This document shows positions 37,883-47,322 of a stretch of 64,000 nucleotides of DNA, one piece after another. The notes under the pieces were generated by a model. It searched no databases, was not told the DNA's origin, and was given only the letters and a program-made list of their open reading frames with translations. The position numbers were made by a program, and so were the translations under genes. This DNA is from Lysinibacillus sp. G4S2. Its GTDB lineage: Bacteria; Bacillota; Bacilli; Bacillales_A; Planococcaceae. The stretch covers positions 4,158,001-4,222,000 of the forward strand of contig NZ_JAUCFJ010000002.1 of assembly GCF_030348505.1 (NCBI RefSeq), written 5' to 3'. The first letter of the stretch is position 1. Each line of letters begins with the position of its first letter.

Positions 37883-39109
37883 TTACTCAGACAAACCTTT
37901 ATTATTAAAGTATTTTTTATATTTTCGATAATAATTTAAATTATTTAACGTTAGCTTCACCCAACGTTTTGCATTCATATCTTGATTAAAGTAAAGAGAG
38001 TTTGTATAGCGCCCTTCTCGAATTAACTTTTTCGCTTCAAGTTTAAGCTTTTCATTTGAGGCATATTTGAATAATACACCCTTAGGAATGATCATCCATA
38101 AATGCTTATCCTGAACATAAGTTACATCCTGTTCAATATTTAACATATGGTCATCAGCTACATACTTCATTAAATTATGACCACTCGCTGTTACATAATA
38201 GCTTGAACGACCATTACGTAAGTTAATTTCAAACAACTTATACTTTTTATCACGCATATCGTATTTCATATCAAAGTTAGCAAAGCCTGTATAACCGATA
38301 TCCTCTAAAAAGAAGCGTACTTGATCCATTAATTCTTTATCGTATGTTGTAACGATTGCTGCATAACTACCGATTCCTTCAGGTGAATGCTCTTCTAAGA
38401 TTGGGTTTCCTAGACACATTAGCTTCACTTTGCCGTCTTTCCCTACATAGGCATTTAATACACGCATATATGAATCGTCACCTGGGATGAATTCTTGAAT
38501 AATCATTGTGTCCTGATAAGTTGAGCTATAGATTGCTTTTAAAATAGCTGTTTTTTCCGCTTCATCATGTGCAACGAATACTTTTTTCTTACCTGGGAAT
38601 GAACATGCCCAGTATTCCACCGAGTTCGATGCCTTTAAAATAATTGGATATTCAAAAGGTGGGGTAAAGTTTTCGTAATTGTCTGCTTTAACAGTCGTCG
38701 TACCCGGATATTTAAAATCGTACTTATCACACATTTTATAGAAATTTTCTTTTAATAAGATTTCATCCATTAATGATTCATCAATATACGGTACTGTAAA
38801 ATGCTCCTGCAATGCTGGCTTATTTTTGATAATAAGCTTTGCATAATCATCGCCACAAGCTAACAACAGTAGTTTTTTATTAGAATATTTTTTTGCTATT
38901 TCTGCAAGTGCAGGTGCAAATACATCCTGTTCATTTAAGCGATCAATCTCTTGGAAATTTATGATATGGCTGTCTTGCGTTGCCGTTAAATGTGAACGCC
39001 CTAATACAAGTGGTTTAATACCATATGCCTCGTAAAAAGCACGTGCCATACCATATGCATTCATATCTGATCCTAGTAATACTGGTAAAAATGGTTGCTC
39101 AGTTGCCAT
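37883..39109 (-). CDS. ATP-grasp carboxylate-amine ligase, probable D-aspartate ligase
   Basis: 408 aa. N-terminal PVLLGSDMNAYGMARAFYEAYGIKP, then an ATP-grasp core: PIILKASNSVEYW, IIQEFIPGDDSYMRVLNAYV and GFANFDMKYDMRDKKYKLFEINLRNGRSSYYV (metal-binding Glu/Asn). The layout recalls the Enterococcus faecium Asl D-aspartate ligase, which adds D-Asp to the lysine of the peptidoglycan stem. Lysinibacillus peptidoglycan is A4-alpha with a Lys-D-Asp bridge (established for the genus), so this gene is a good candidate for that step. Transcribed alone, with its own terminator. The ligase class is clear; the substrate is inference. Confidence 0.85.
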   Translation of the reverse strand: MATEQPFLPVLLGSDMNAYGMARAFYEAYGIKPLVLGRSHLTATQDSHIINFQEIDRLNEQDVFAPALAEIAKKYSNKKLLLLACGDDYAKLIIKNKPALQEHFTVPYIDESLMDEILLKENFYKMCDKYDFKYPGTTTVKADNYENFTPPFEYPIILKASNSVEYWACSFPGKKKVFVAHDEAEKTAILKAIYSSTYQDTMIIQEFIPGDDSYMRVLNAYVGKDGKVKLMCLGNPILEEHSPEGIGSYAAIVTTYDKELMDQVRFFLEDIGYTGFANFDMKYDMRDKKYKLFEINLRNGRSSYYVTASGHNLMKYVADDHMLNIEQDVTYVQDKHLWMIIPKGVLFKYASNEKLKLEAKKLIREGRYTNSLYFNQDMNAKRWVKLTLNNLNYYRKYKKYFNNKGLSE

Positions 39110-39211
39110 GTATATTTCAACTCTCTTTTGTGTTTTAGTATAGATTTTAGTGTATCATACTTTCCAAGATGTTCACGAAAAAAGTGTCAAAAAAATGGAG
39201 TATAGACAATT

Positions 39212-39668
39212 AGGCTCATCATCATAACGTGAAGTTGATTTCCGTTCCGGCTGAGCGCTTTGTAGCTGCCGCTTCGCTTTCGCTACAGATAAAACAATTG
39301 TAGCTGCCGCTTCGCTTTCGCTACAGATAAAACAATTGCCGCTGACGCTTCGCTTTCGCACAGAAAACATTTGTTGCTGACGCTTCGCTTTCGCTACAGA
39401 AAACATTTGTTGCTGACGCTTCGCTTTCGCTACAGAAAACATTTGCCGCTGACGCTTCGCTTTCGCACAGAAAACATTTGTTGCTGACGCTTCGCTTTCG
39501 CACAGATAAAACATTTGTTGCTGACGTTTTGCTTTCGCACAGATAAAACAATTGTCGCTGTCGCTTTGCTTTCTCGCAGATAAAACATTTGTTGCTGTCG
39601 CTACGTTTTCTCGCAGATAAAACATTTGTTGCTGTCGCTACGCTTTCGCACAGATAAAACAATTGCTT
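39212..39668 (-). repeat. Interspersed modular repeat (copy e) with an 11-unit array
   Basis: Starts with the family end TGATTTCCGTTCCGGCTGAG, then about 11 tandem units of 35-38 bp built from GCTTCGCTTTCGC, an ACAGATAAAAC piece and GCTGACGC/GCTGTCGC. The far end lacks the GTTGATTGGAG terminus and stops at AACAATTGC. Unit length is not a multiple of three, so open frames at 39173-39716 are artefacts. Confidence 0.9.
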
Positions 39669-39688
39669 TAATATATGAAAACATAGTA

Positions 39689-39725
39689 AAAAAACGTGCG
39701 AACACAATAGGTTCACACGTTTTTT
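39689..39725 (-). terminator. Terminator of ytnP
   Basis: Minus-strand ACGTGTGAAC ... GTTCGCACGT followed by TTTTTT. Confidence 0.85.
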
Positions 39726-39727
39726 GT

Positions 39728-40591
39728 TTAGAATGTAATAACAGCTTGTCTGCTGCGTTCTAATTTATCTACAATTTCTTTACCTGTTTCATCCCATTTA
39801 ATCATGCGGTAATACGCGTCATGGTAGAAGATAAAACCGTAGCCATTCGCAAGTCCTTCTTTCATTATACGTTCCTTGGCAAAGACACTTGTCATTGGAT
39901 AGTCGTCATACGCTAAAACCCATAATGGATTTTGATGGGCATGTGTTGGCATAATATCTGCCATATGCAATAATACCTCGCCATTTTGAGTCAATTTTAT
40001 AATGGCATGTCCATCACTATGACCACCAGTATGAATCATTTCAATACCAGGTGCTACCTCTAACGTACCTTCATACGTTTCTATTAAATGTTGAACGGGT
40101 TCCCAGTTTTCTTTCCAATACGTATTTTTGGAGCGAATATTTGGCTCACGCATTTCGTCCCATTCGATTTTCGTCACAAAGATTTTTGCATTTGGGAATG
40201 TTGGTATAAGTTTATCACCCTCCCATTGCGTTAAACCTCCAGCATGGTCAAAATGTAAATGCGTCATTAATACTACATCAATATCAGCTGCAGTTAATCC
40301 TAACTCCTGTAAGCTAGCCGCTAATGTAGATTCTTCAGTAACACCAAAGTTACGTAACTGTTTTTCATTTAATTTGTTAAAGCCAACACCCGTATCAATC
40401 AAATAGTTTTTACCTTCATATTGAATTAAAATTGGCTCAGTCGGTAACTCGATTTGATTTTTTTCGTTTACCGGATATTTACGTGACCAAAGTGGTCTAG
40501 GTACAACGCCAAACATAGCACCGCCATCAAGGCAAGTGACACCCCCGTTTAGCCATGATAATGACATTTTGTGAAACTGTAACTTATCCAT
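39728..40591 (-). CDS. ytnP: YtnP-like metallo-beta-lactamase-fold hydrolase (possible quorum-quenching lactonase)
   Basis: 287 aa. Zinc motif [12 protein letters not shown] (HxHxDH), downstream ligands in [16 protein letters not shown] and FYHDAYY. B. subtilis YtnP and related proteins degrade N-acyl homoserine lactones or a Streptomyces signalling molecule, but the natural substrate here is unknown. GGGGGAGA precedes the ATG. It starts 11 nt after trmB ends, so the two are co-transcribed, as in B. subtilis. Confidence 0.88.
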   Translation of the reverse strand: MDKLQFHKMSLSWLNGGVTCLDGGAMFGVVPRPLWSRKYPVNEKNQIELPTEPILIQYEGKNYLIDTGVGFNKLNEKQLRNFGVTEESTLAASLQELGLTAADIDVVLMTHLHFDHAGGLTQWEGDKLIPTFPNAKIFVTKIEWDEMREPNIRSKNTYWKENWEPVQHLIETYEGTLEVAPGIEMIHTGGHSDGHAIIKLTQNGEVLLHMADIMPTHAHQNPLWVLAYDDYPMTSVFAKERIMKEGLANGYGFIFYHDAYYRMIKWDETGKEIVDKLERSRQAVITF

Positions 40592-40602
40592 CCATTCTCC
40601 CC

Positions 40603-41250
40603 CTATTTAGTAATGAATTGCGATTCGAGACGATAAATTGGCTGTCCTTTAGCAGAGAATTTCTGCTCATATTCAGTCATAACATTATCCTCAGGCATAT
40701 TTGCATGTAAGTCGAGTGATACATACTTAAGTAACATACCGTATTCAGACATACTAGTTAACGAATACTCAAACAAACCACGGTTGTCCGTTTTAAAATG
40801 GATTTCCCCATTATCCACCAAAATCGACTCATATAATTTCAAAAAATCCCCGTGCGTTAAACGTCGCTTAGCATGGCGCGTTTTCGGCCAAGGATCTGAG
40901 AAATTCAGATACACACGATTAACATCATTTTTTCCAAAATATTTATATAAATCTGCGCCATTTACTTTTAATAATCGTAAATTCGCTGGAGATTTAGCCT
41001 CTAAAATTTTTTCCAATGCACAAACAATTACACTATCATAAAGTTCAATACCAATATAATTTATATCCGGATTTTGTAAAGCCATACCTGTGACAAATTG
41101 ACCTTTCCCAGTACCTACTTCAATATGTATTGGGTTGTCATTTCCGAAAACAGCCTGCCAATTTCCTTTAAAGTCTTCAGGGTTTGGAACAATCACCTCT
41201 GGATGATTCGTAATCATTTCCTCCGCCCAAGGCTTATTTCTTAATCTCAA
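40603..41250 (-). CDS. trmB: tRNA (guanine-N7)-methyltransferase TrmB
   Basis: SAM-dependent enzyme that makes m7G46 in tRNA. SAM loop [34 protein letters not shown], catalytic region [18 protein letters not shown]. 215 aa, normal length. The TTG start at 41250 ([11 protein letters not shown]) follows GAGGAAAAAAA. Operon with ytnP. Confidence 0.95.
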   Translation of the reverse strand: MRLRNKPWAEEMITNHPEVIVPNPEDFKGNWQAVFGNDNPIHIEVGTGKGQFVTGMALQNPDINYIGIELYDSVIVCALEKILEAKSPANLRLLKVNGADLYKYFGKNDVNRVYLNFSDPWPKTRHAKRRLTHGDFLKLYESILVDNGEIHFKTDNRGLFEYSLTSMSEYGMLLKYVSLDLHANMPEDNVMTEYEQKFSAKGQPIYRLESQFITK

Positions 41251-41348
41251 TTTTTTTCCTCATTTCTTTCTTGTAAAATTATTGATTTTTTATAGTATAA
41301 CTTATTACTATAAAATTCGCATGAAATTATTGCGAAATGATATTTTTT

Positions 41349-41451
41349 GACTCATCACTATAAGATTGCCGTTCCGCGTCTAACCTTCGCTCCAATCAAC
41401 TTCCATATACAGGATATACGATTTAACAAATGTCATCCCAACTTTTGGTTT
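41349..41451 (-). repeat. Interspersed modular repeat (copy f, minimal form)
   Basis: On the minus strand: CCAAAAGTTGGGATGA, ATGGAAGTTGATTGGAGCGA, AGGTTAGACGCGGAACGGCA, then TAGTGATGAGTC. Both family ends are separated by only ~10 nt. It lies between the lipid kinase gene and trmB. Confidence 0.75.
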
Positions 41452-42384
41452 TTAACGGTCCTCTGATATGACCTGCCACACATCACGTTGGACTGTACAG
41501 TGAATTCTCGTCCCCTGTCTAATTTCTCCAATATAGTTTCCATCTGTATGACAGTCAACGTCATTTGTGTGCATAATAATGTCGAATTGATTACCTTGCA
41601 AAAAAGTGATCTCTTTAAACTTTGTATGTTTTTCAAAAAACACTGTGACAAATACAAGGAGTAATTTGAGACGTGAAATACCATGAACGATTGTTAGTTC
41701 GATTTGTCCATCATCAGGTTTCGAGGAAGGCGAAATTTTCATACCTCCTCCGAAATAAGGATGATTGCTCATCGCAACAAACCATGCCTGATGAAATTGC
41801 CACTCTTGATCGTTTGTACGAATGGTTACATCAAAACGTTCAAAGCTAAATAGTCCTCTTATAACAGCCACAGCATAGGATAACTTGCCGAGCCCTATTT
41901 TATTGAGGTAAAACTTTAAACGGGATTTATTAATGTGCTTTGTAGCAAATGCATCAAAGCCTACACCTGCATTATTAACAAATATTTCGTGTTGGCATGC
42001 CCCGAGATGAAGAGCTCCGACATCCATCGTTTTATTGGCCATTTCCGTCTGCAAATAGGTTTCGATTTGTCCTACATTTTGAAATGTAGTAAAAGACCGT
42101 GCGAAATCATTCCCAGAGCCAGCACGCACTACACCAATAACGATAAATTCATTATGTAACACACCACTAACGACCTCATGTATTGTGCCGTCACCGCCAA
42201 CTATAACAATTAATTTTTTTGTTTGTGTATCTTCCGCCCATTTTTTCGCAAGTTCCTGTCCATGTCCTTCATATTCTGTAAAGGCAACCTGATAGTTGAT
42301 TGTTAGATGCTGTTGAAGGTGATGCCAAACTTTCTTACCTTTTCCATGCCCCGCTGCTTCATTTACAATAAATAATACTTGCAT
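41452..42384 (-). CDS. Diacylglycerol-kinase-family lipid kinase
   Basis: 310 aa. DAGK catalytic signatures: VIVGGDGTIHEVVSGVL and VRAGSGNDFARSF, with KISPSSKPDDGQIELTIV. Members phosphorylate diacylglycerol or related lipids; the B. subtilis counterpart at this locus (ytlR) is uncharacterised. GAGGAATAATGA precedes the ATG, 3 nt after the upstream gene ends. Confidence 0.9.
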   Translation of the reverse strand: MQVLFIVNEAAGHGKGKKVWHHLQQHLTINYQVAFTEYEGHGQELAKKWAEDTQTKKLIVIVGGDGTIHEVVSGVLHNEFIVIGVVRAGSGNDFARSFTTFQNVGQIETYLQTEMANKTMDVGALHLGACQHEIFVNNAGVGFDAFATKHINKSRLKFYLNKIGLGKLSYAVAVIRGLFSFERFDVTIRTNDQEWQFHQAWFVAMSNHPYFGGGMKISPSSKPDDGQIELTIVHGISRLKLLLVFVTVFFEKHTKFKEITFLQGNQFDIIMHTNDVDCHTDGNYIGEIRQGTRIHCTVQRDVWQVISEDR

Positions 42385-42387
42385 TCA

Positions 42388-43392
42388 TTATTCCTCAGCC
42401 AGTTGAGAAGGTTTCCGCCAAATATCCCTATTAAAGGATGTTGTTTGTACAGTGTTTAAAATCGTTTGGGCAGCACGAATTTGCATATGCTTCATTGGAG
42501 AGGATACTTTCTTTAATTGCTCCATCCATTCTAAGTAATTTCGACGATCAACAAATTGAATTCCATAAGGTGACCCCGGATAATCGAAATAGCCATTTCG
42601 TGTTAAAACAATTTTTCGAATTGGCATACTTATCTCATCCTGCTTAAATAATTGAGTTAATACAGATTCCATACGATTTAAATTGATCATTGGATTAAGG
42701 ACTTTTGAATCCTTCGTCCCTACCTTTTTTATCCAGAAACGATCACTACCGCCCACATAAACCGCTTGATTTTCCGCTTCTAGCACTGTTATACAAATAC
42801 ATTCTGTTGGTGACATTAGTACAACATCAAGCTCTATAGGTGCTTTTCTGATTTGTAAAATAGGGTAATAAAAAAGTAAATAATTATCCGGTAGTTTTTG
42901 CAATAAATTTCGTAACAAAGGATCACGCATAAAACGAGGATCTACATACGACTTTTCACGTAGTGTTGAACTTGCCCATTTCATTTGAAACTGGAAAAAT
43001 TGATCGATAAACATTCGCTTTAATTCATGAATAGATTGCGGTGCATAGACAATTTTCGGTTCAAATGTTAAGGTCGTTTCTTCTTCTGGAATGCTATCTT
43101 CATCACTCACAAGTTCATTCGTTATTTCTATCTGTTCAACGTCCTCATTATCTTCCTTCTGACGACCCGCAAATAATTTTTTGAATAAAGAAAATCGCTC
43201 CTTCTCTTCGAAAGAATGATTTTCTGAATCATTGTCGGCATGTTGCCACTCAGTAATTTCTTCCCCTAATTCCCACTGTCGCTTAACACGCTCCCATTGA
43301 CTTTGCTTTAAGCGTACAAATTGTGTTGGATATCTTGCTAAATCAATTTGATAGCGTGAGATATAATCCTGTAATTTCACCAATTGTGCCAT
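42388..43392 (-). CDS. YtlQ-like protein of unknown function
   Basis: 334 aa cytosolic protein. N-terminal part basic, middle (about 70-120) acidic and variable, C-terminal part (about 130-320) with a NERD-like pattern (YYPILQIRKAPIELDVVLMSPTECICITVLEAENQAVYV ... RMESVLTQLF), which suggests a nuclease-related fold without obvious catalytic residues. Operon with the lipid kinase. Assignment as YtlQ rests on position and size. Confidence 0.7.
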   Translation of the reverse strand: MAQLVKLQDYISRYQIDLARYPTQFVRLKQSQWERVKRQWELGEEITEWQHADNDSENHSFEEKERFSLFKKLFAGRQKEDNEDVEQIEITNELVSDEDSIPEEETTLTFEPKIVYAPQSIHELKRMFIDQFFQFQMKWASSTLREKSYVDPRFMRDPLLRNLLQKLPDNYLLFYYPILQIRKAPIELDVVLMSPTECICITVLEAENQAVYVGGSDRFWIKKVGTKDSKVLNPMINLNRMESVLTQLFKQDEISMPIRKIVLTRNGYFDYPGSPYGIQFVDRRNYLEWMEQLKKVSSPMKHMQIRAAQTILNTVQTTSFNRDIWRKPSQLAEE

Positions 43393-43599
43393 TTTAAGGT
43401 CACTCCAATCTTACTTGCCCTATCTCTAATTTGCTAATTTTACTACTAAGAGCAAATTATTCGTAGTATCTATTTGCATTCATTACATCGACACTTACTC
43501 TTTATTTTTAAATTTCTATAGTAATATCTATAACTGTAGTCATCCTTTTATTTTACATGACGTTCCAGGAGAAAACATCCATAATTTGTTCTATAGAAA

Positions 43600-43651
43600 A
43601 AGAGAACTACCCTAGTAGCCTTGGATAAAACCAAGTTAGGGTAGCTCTCTT
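43600..43651 (-). terminator. Terminator of dat
   Basis: Minus-strand AAGAGAGCTACCCTA ... TAGGGTAGTTCTCTTT plus TTCT. Confidence 0.85.
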
Positions 43652-43662
43652 GAAAGAGTAAC

Positions 43663-44517
43663 TTAATTAGCATTAATGGAAAGCGGTAATTTCGCCTCGA
43701 ATGCTTGCTGTAATTTACGAGTCCATTCACCTGGAACTCCAGTACCAATTTTGTTATCATCAACATCGATCACAGGTGTTACTTCAGAAGATACAGATGA
43801 CACAATTACTTCATCCATCGTTAATAAATCAGCCTTTGTCATCGGTTCTTCAATAACAGATAGATTAATTTCCTCAGCACATTTTAAAATAACTTGACGT
43901 GTAATACCGTTTAAAATGAAGTTATTAGCAGGATGTGTATAAAGCTTACCATCTTTAATGCCATAAACATTCGCTGATGAACATTCTGTTACGATATCTC
44001 CACGATGTAAAATAGCTTCATAGCAACCTTTTTCAGACGCTTCTTGCTTTGCCAGTACAGCACCTAGTAAATTTAAAGATTTAATATCACAACGTAACCA
44101 GCGGATATCCTCTACAAAAGTAGCTTTAACACCTTTTTCATAATTTTCATATGAACGCTCGCCAACTTTAACATTCCCTGTTAATACAGCTGGTACACTT
44201 GCGTCTGGAAAAATATGATTGCGAGAAGTTGTACCACGTGTGATTTGGAAGTAAACATGGCCTGTTTCCAAGTTATTTTTTTCAATAAGTTCATGTAATA
44301 ATTTGTGTAATACGTCTTTAGTATACGGAATGACAAGACGAATTTTATCAGCACTCGCATAGAAACGATCAATGTGTTCTTGTGCTGTGAACATATTTCC
44401 ATTATAAACTTTAATTACTTCATAAATGCCGTCACCAAATTGGTAACCTCTGTCTTCTGGAGATACTGCAATAGATCCTTCTTCAACGATTTGATCATTC
44501 CATAATGAATATGCCAT
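43663..44517 (-). CDS. dat: D-alanine (D-amino-acid) aminotransferase
   Basis: Fold-type IV PLP enzyme interconverting D-amino acids and 2-oxo acids, supplying D-Ala/D-Glu for cell wall. DRGYQFGDGIYEVIKVYNG, PLP lysine in LRCDIKSLNLL (K146), VTECSSANVYGIKDG, FILNGITRQVIL. 284 aa, close to the 282 of the characterised B. sphaericus enzyme as I recall it. AAGGATGAA precedes the ATG. Follows pepV by 27 nt, so co-transcribed. Confidence 0.94.
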   Translation of the reverse strand: MAYSLWNDQIVEEGSIAVSPEDRGYQFGDGIYEVIKVYNGNMFTAQEHIDRFYASADKIRLVIPYTKDVLHKLLHELIEKNNLETGHVYFQITRGTTSRNHIFPDASVPAVLTGNVKVGERSYENYEKGVKATFVEDIRWLRCDIKSLNLLGAVLAKQEASEKGCYEAILHRGDIVTECSSANVYGIKDGKLYTHPANNFILNGITRQVILKCAEEINLSVIEEPMTKADLLTMDEVIVSSVSSEVTPVIDVDDNKIGTGVPGEWTRKLQQAFEAKLPLSINAN

Positions 44518-44544
44518 GTTACGTTCATCCTTTTCATATTTAAA

Positions 44545-45951
44545 TTATTTCTTTCCTGCAAGTTCAACAATTGCTTCAGCGTAAATAGCTGCTGCTTTTA
44601 TGAGATTTTCAATAACGACAAACTCATCTGCACGATGCGCAACGTCAGGTTCACCTGGGAACAACATACCAAATGCCACACCTTTTTTCATCACACGTGC
44701 ATACGTACCACCACCGGTAGAAAGTAAAGGCGTTTCATAGTCCCCTGTTTGACGTCTATAAATATCTGCTAAAGTCTGAATGAATGCATCATCCTCACTT
44801 ACATAATGAGGCTTTGAGTCATCTTGAATATCCAATGAAAATCCTTTTGCCACAGCTAAACGTTGTGCTTCCGTGATTTTTTCATCAAAAGGATATGTGA
44901 CAGAATAACGCATACTAATGACCATGCTACCGCCATTAGCCACATCATAGCTAACAATACCTGGATTTAATGTAGTCTTACCTGACATTTCGTCCTCAAA
45001 TTGTAAATTAAGCTTGTTGCCATAATGATCTTGATAAAAAACATCTGCGATAAAGTCGACAAATTGTTTACTTGCCTCTGTCGTCATCTCTTGTTGTAAA
45101 AATGCTGCAAGATAAACAGCTGCATTGACACCTTTTTCAGGCTCCATTGCATGAGCTGACTTACCTTTGATAGTTATTATATAGCGAGAACCCTCGATTA
45201 ATAAAGAGCCTTCTAGCTGATTTTCGCTTAAAAATGTGTGAAAATTCTGTTCGAATTGTGGAGAAACAAACTGCACTGTCGCTTTCGCAAAATCAGGTAC
45301 CATATTTGGTCGCTTTCCAGCATTAAATAGTAATAGCTGTTCTTTCGAAGAATCACCTGTTTTATGTTGAGAGAACACTAGCTCTGCAATGCCTTTTTCA
45401 GCATTAATGAGCGGGAAATCCGCATCCGGTGCAAATCCAATAGCCGGCATTTCCTCATGTTTAAAATAGTGGTCGACACAGCGGAAGCCTGTTTCTTCAT
45501 CCGTACCGATGATCATACGCACTCTTTTATTGAGCTCAATACCAGCATCTTTGACAAGTTTCATGGCCATCCATGCTGCAATTGTTGGTCCTTTATCATC
45601 TATTGCGCCACGAGCAAATAGCTTACCATCTGCTATAGTGCCGCTAAAGGGTGGGTATGTCCAATTTTTTTCATCACCAGCTGGTACTACGTCAACATGA
45701 CATAAAATACCTAATAACTCTTCACCCTCACCCATTTGTATGTGACCTGCATAATTATCAACATTTTTTGTTTGCAGTCCTTCAGCATGGCCTTTTGCTA
45801 ATAACCATTCAAGAGCCTTTAATGGACCGTTACCAAAAGGTACTTCAGTAGTGATTGTATTCTCATCGAGAACACTATTAATTTGCACAAGCTCCTGTAA
45901 ATCTTGTATCAATTCATCTTGCCTTTCTTTTGCAGCTTGTAACCAATCCAT
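44545..45951 (-). CDS. pepV: Dipeptidase PepV (M20 family)
   Basis: Di-zinc metallopeptidase releasing amino acids from dipeptides. LGILCHVDVVPAG (zinc His/Asp), FARGAIDDKGPTIAA (bridging Asp), IGTDEETGFRC (Glu-Glu) and FAPDADFPLINAEKG. 468 aa, standard. AGGAGG precedes the ATG. Operon pepV-dat. Confidence 0.95.
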   Translation of the reverse strand: MDWLQAAKERQDELIQDLQELVQINSVLDENTITTEVPFGNGPLKALEWLLAKGHAEGLQTKNVDNYAGHIQMGEGEELLGILCHVDVVPAGDEKNWTYPPFSGTIADGKLFARGAIDDKGPTIAAWMAMKLVKDAGIELNKRVRMIIGTDEETGFRCVDHYFKHEEMPAIGFAPDADFPLINAEKGIAELVFSQHKTGDSSKEQLLLFNAGKRPNMVPDFAKATVQFVSPQFEQNFHTFLSENQLEGSLLIEGSRYIITIKGKSAHAMEPEKGVNAAVYLAAFLQQEMTTEASKQFVDFIADVFYQDHYGNKLNLQFEDEMSGKTTLNPGIVSYDVANGGSMVISMRYSVTYPFDEKITEAQRLAVAKGFSLDIQDDSKPHYVSEDDAFIQTLADIYRRQTGDYETPLLSTGGGTYARVMKKGVAFGMLFPGEPDVAHRADEFVVIENLIKAAAIYAEAIVELAGKK

Positions 45952-46184
45952 ACGATGTACCTCCTCTAAAGTATTAACATTATTCTACTCTTTACACCAT
46001 AAATTACAATCATCTTTATGACAACTATTTTCGCAATTAACTCAAACACTACCACATATAGAATATTCTTCATTTTCCCCCACAAAATACAGTTTAATTT
46101 TTTGTGTAAATTGTAAATTTCACTTGCATTCACTAGAAAATCAACTAGTTTTTCTATATAATGAAGTTATCAGAATTATTGTTC
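45952..46184. other. pepV/ytzE divergent intergenic region
   Basis: AT-rich. An AACTAGTTTTTC / TATATAATGAAG segment near 46146-46166 could hold a promoter for ytzE (TATAAT at 46157-46162). Nothing else assignable. Confidence 0.4.
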
Positions 46185-46290
46185 TGAATATAAAATTAGA
46201 AAAGGGGATGTCTAAGGCAGCTACTTATCAGCCTAAGTGCACTCCGCACATATTGTCGTCCGCTAGTCTTTGCCAAGAGAAATAAGATGA
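46185..46290 (+). other. Structured leader upstream of ytzE, with a possible 25-codon leader ORF
   Basis: CTAAGGC ... GCCTAAG forms a 7-bp stem with one mismatch, flanked by GGA/TCC. A short frame (MSKAATYQPKCTPHILSSAS..., 46208-46285) starts right after AGGGG, too close for normal initiation. The segment is more GC-rich than its surroundings. I do not recognise it as a known riboswitch. Confidence 0.35.
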
Positions 46291-46305
46291 AGGAGTGGTT
46301 CATTT

Positions 46306-46527
46306 ATGAAACCAACTACTGATCGAATGCTTAATCGTATTAAAGACGTGTACATGTTTATTTTAGACAAAGGAACCGTGTCTACACAGGATTTAGTCGA
46401 AGAGTTTAGTATCACTCCTCGCACTGTTCAAAGAGATTTGAACGTGTTAGCCTTTAACGATTTGGTGATGAGTCCAAGTCGAGGCAAATGGACAACGACG
46501 AAGAAAAAAGTAAAATTGACGTCTTAG
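46306..46527 (+). CDS. ytzE: YtzE-like small DeoR-type helix-turn-helix protein
   Basis: 73 aa consisting essentially of one DeoR-type winged HTH (FILDKGTVSTQDLVEEFSITPRTVQRDLNVL), with no effector domain. Matches B. subtilis ytzE in size and position beside pepV. AAGGAGTGG precedes the ATG. Targets unknown. Confidence 0.88.
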   Translation: MKPTTDRMLNRIKDVYMFILDKGTVSTQDLVEEFSITPRTVQRDLNVLAFNDLVMSPSRGKWTTTKKKVKLTS

Positions 46528-46563
46528 TTTTTACGTTTAATACGTAAAGCATTTTGTATGGGA

Positions 46564-46599
46564 AAAGAATGACCTTTCGTCGTGGTCATTCTTTTTTTG
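46564..46599 (+). terminator. Terminator of ytzE
   Basis: AAAGAATGACC ... GGTCATTCTTTTTTT. Confidence 0.85.
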
Positions 46600-46671
46600 T
46601 TTACTATTATTTGTTGATCCCCCCACCATTTATTAAAACGCTAAGTATATACCTCTAAAAAAACTGTTCAT

Positions 46672-47165
46672 TACTTTAAGTTGATCTTCGCTCCGGCTAG
46701 GCGACTCCTTGGGGATCAGCGATAGAGGAACGAAGGCTAAAAGCATCACATCCTGTGATAACGCCTTCGTGACCAACATTCTTTTGGCCCAAGCGGCACA
46801 TCGGACGCCCTCAGGAAGCTTTGCTCTGTGCGAATGTGTAGCGGCAACAACAATTGTTTTATCTGTGCGAAAGCGAAGCGGCAGCAACAATTGTTTTCTG
46901 TGCGAAAGCGTAGCGACAGCAACAATTGTTTTATCTGTGCGAAAGCGAAGCGGCAGCAACAATTGTTTTATCTGTGCGAAAGCGAAGCGGCAGCAACAAT
47001 TGTTTTATCTGTGCGAAAGCGAAGCGGCAGCAACAACAAATGTTTTCTGTAGCGGAAGCGAAGCGGCAGCAACGTGGTTTTCGTCTGTGCGAAAGCGAAG
47101 CGACAGCAACACTAAAGCGCCCAGTCGGAACGGAAATCAACCACTCATTATGGTAATGAACCCTA
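46672..47165 (+). repeat. Interspersed modular repeat (copy g), full length with array
   Basis: Left end AAGTTGATCTTCGCTCCGGC, a variable stem module (46710-46830, including TCACATCCTGTGA), about 8 units (CAACAATTGTTTTATCTG + TGCGAAAGCGAAGCGGC), then the right end GCCCAGTCGGAACGG, AAATCAACC and TATGGTAATGAACC. Open frames on both strands (46633-47173) are artefacts: unit lengths of 35 and 37 bp break any reading frame. Confidence 0.9.
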
Positions 47166-47322
47166 TTATGTAAAGCATTTCTCCCCTATATTTATAAGAA
47201 TTACTTGCATTTTTATTAATATCTCGTTTTTCAGTATATCCCCAATTATTTTTTGACTATTTACAATTGCATAACAATCCTTTAAAATCTAAACATTCTA
47301 CATTTTGGAAGGAGGATTTTCT

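Noticed and set aside
39270-39660. CRISPR array
   Set aside because: Units are contiguous without unique spacers of constant length, and no cas gene is in the window. The 21-nt arrays have variable parts of only 6-9 nt, also unlike CRISPR.
39173-39716. Two overlapping long open frames (131 and 150 codons) on the minus strand
   Set aside because: They read through the 35-38-bp array. The same unit gives different peptides in different frames, no ribosome site precedes them, and similar frames appear at every copy of the repeat.
46633-47173. Five overlapping open frames of 69-154 codons on both strands
   Set aside because: They are shadows of interspersed repeat copy g.
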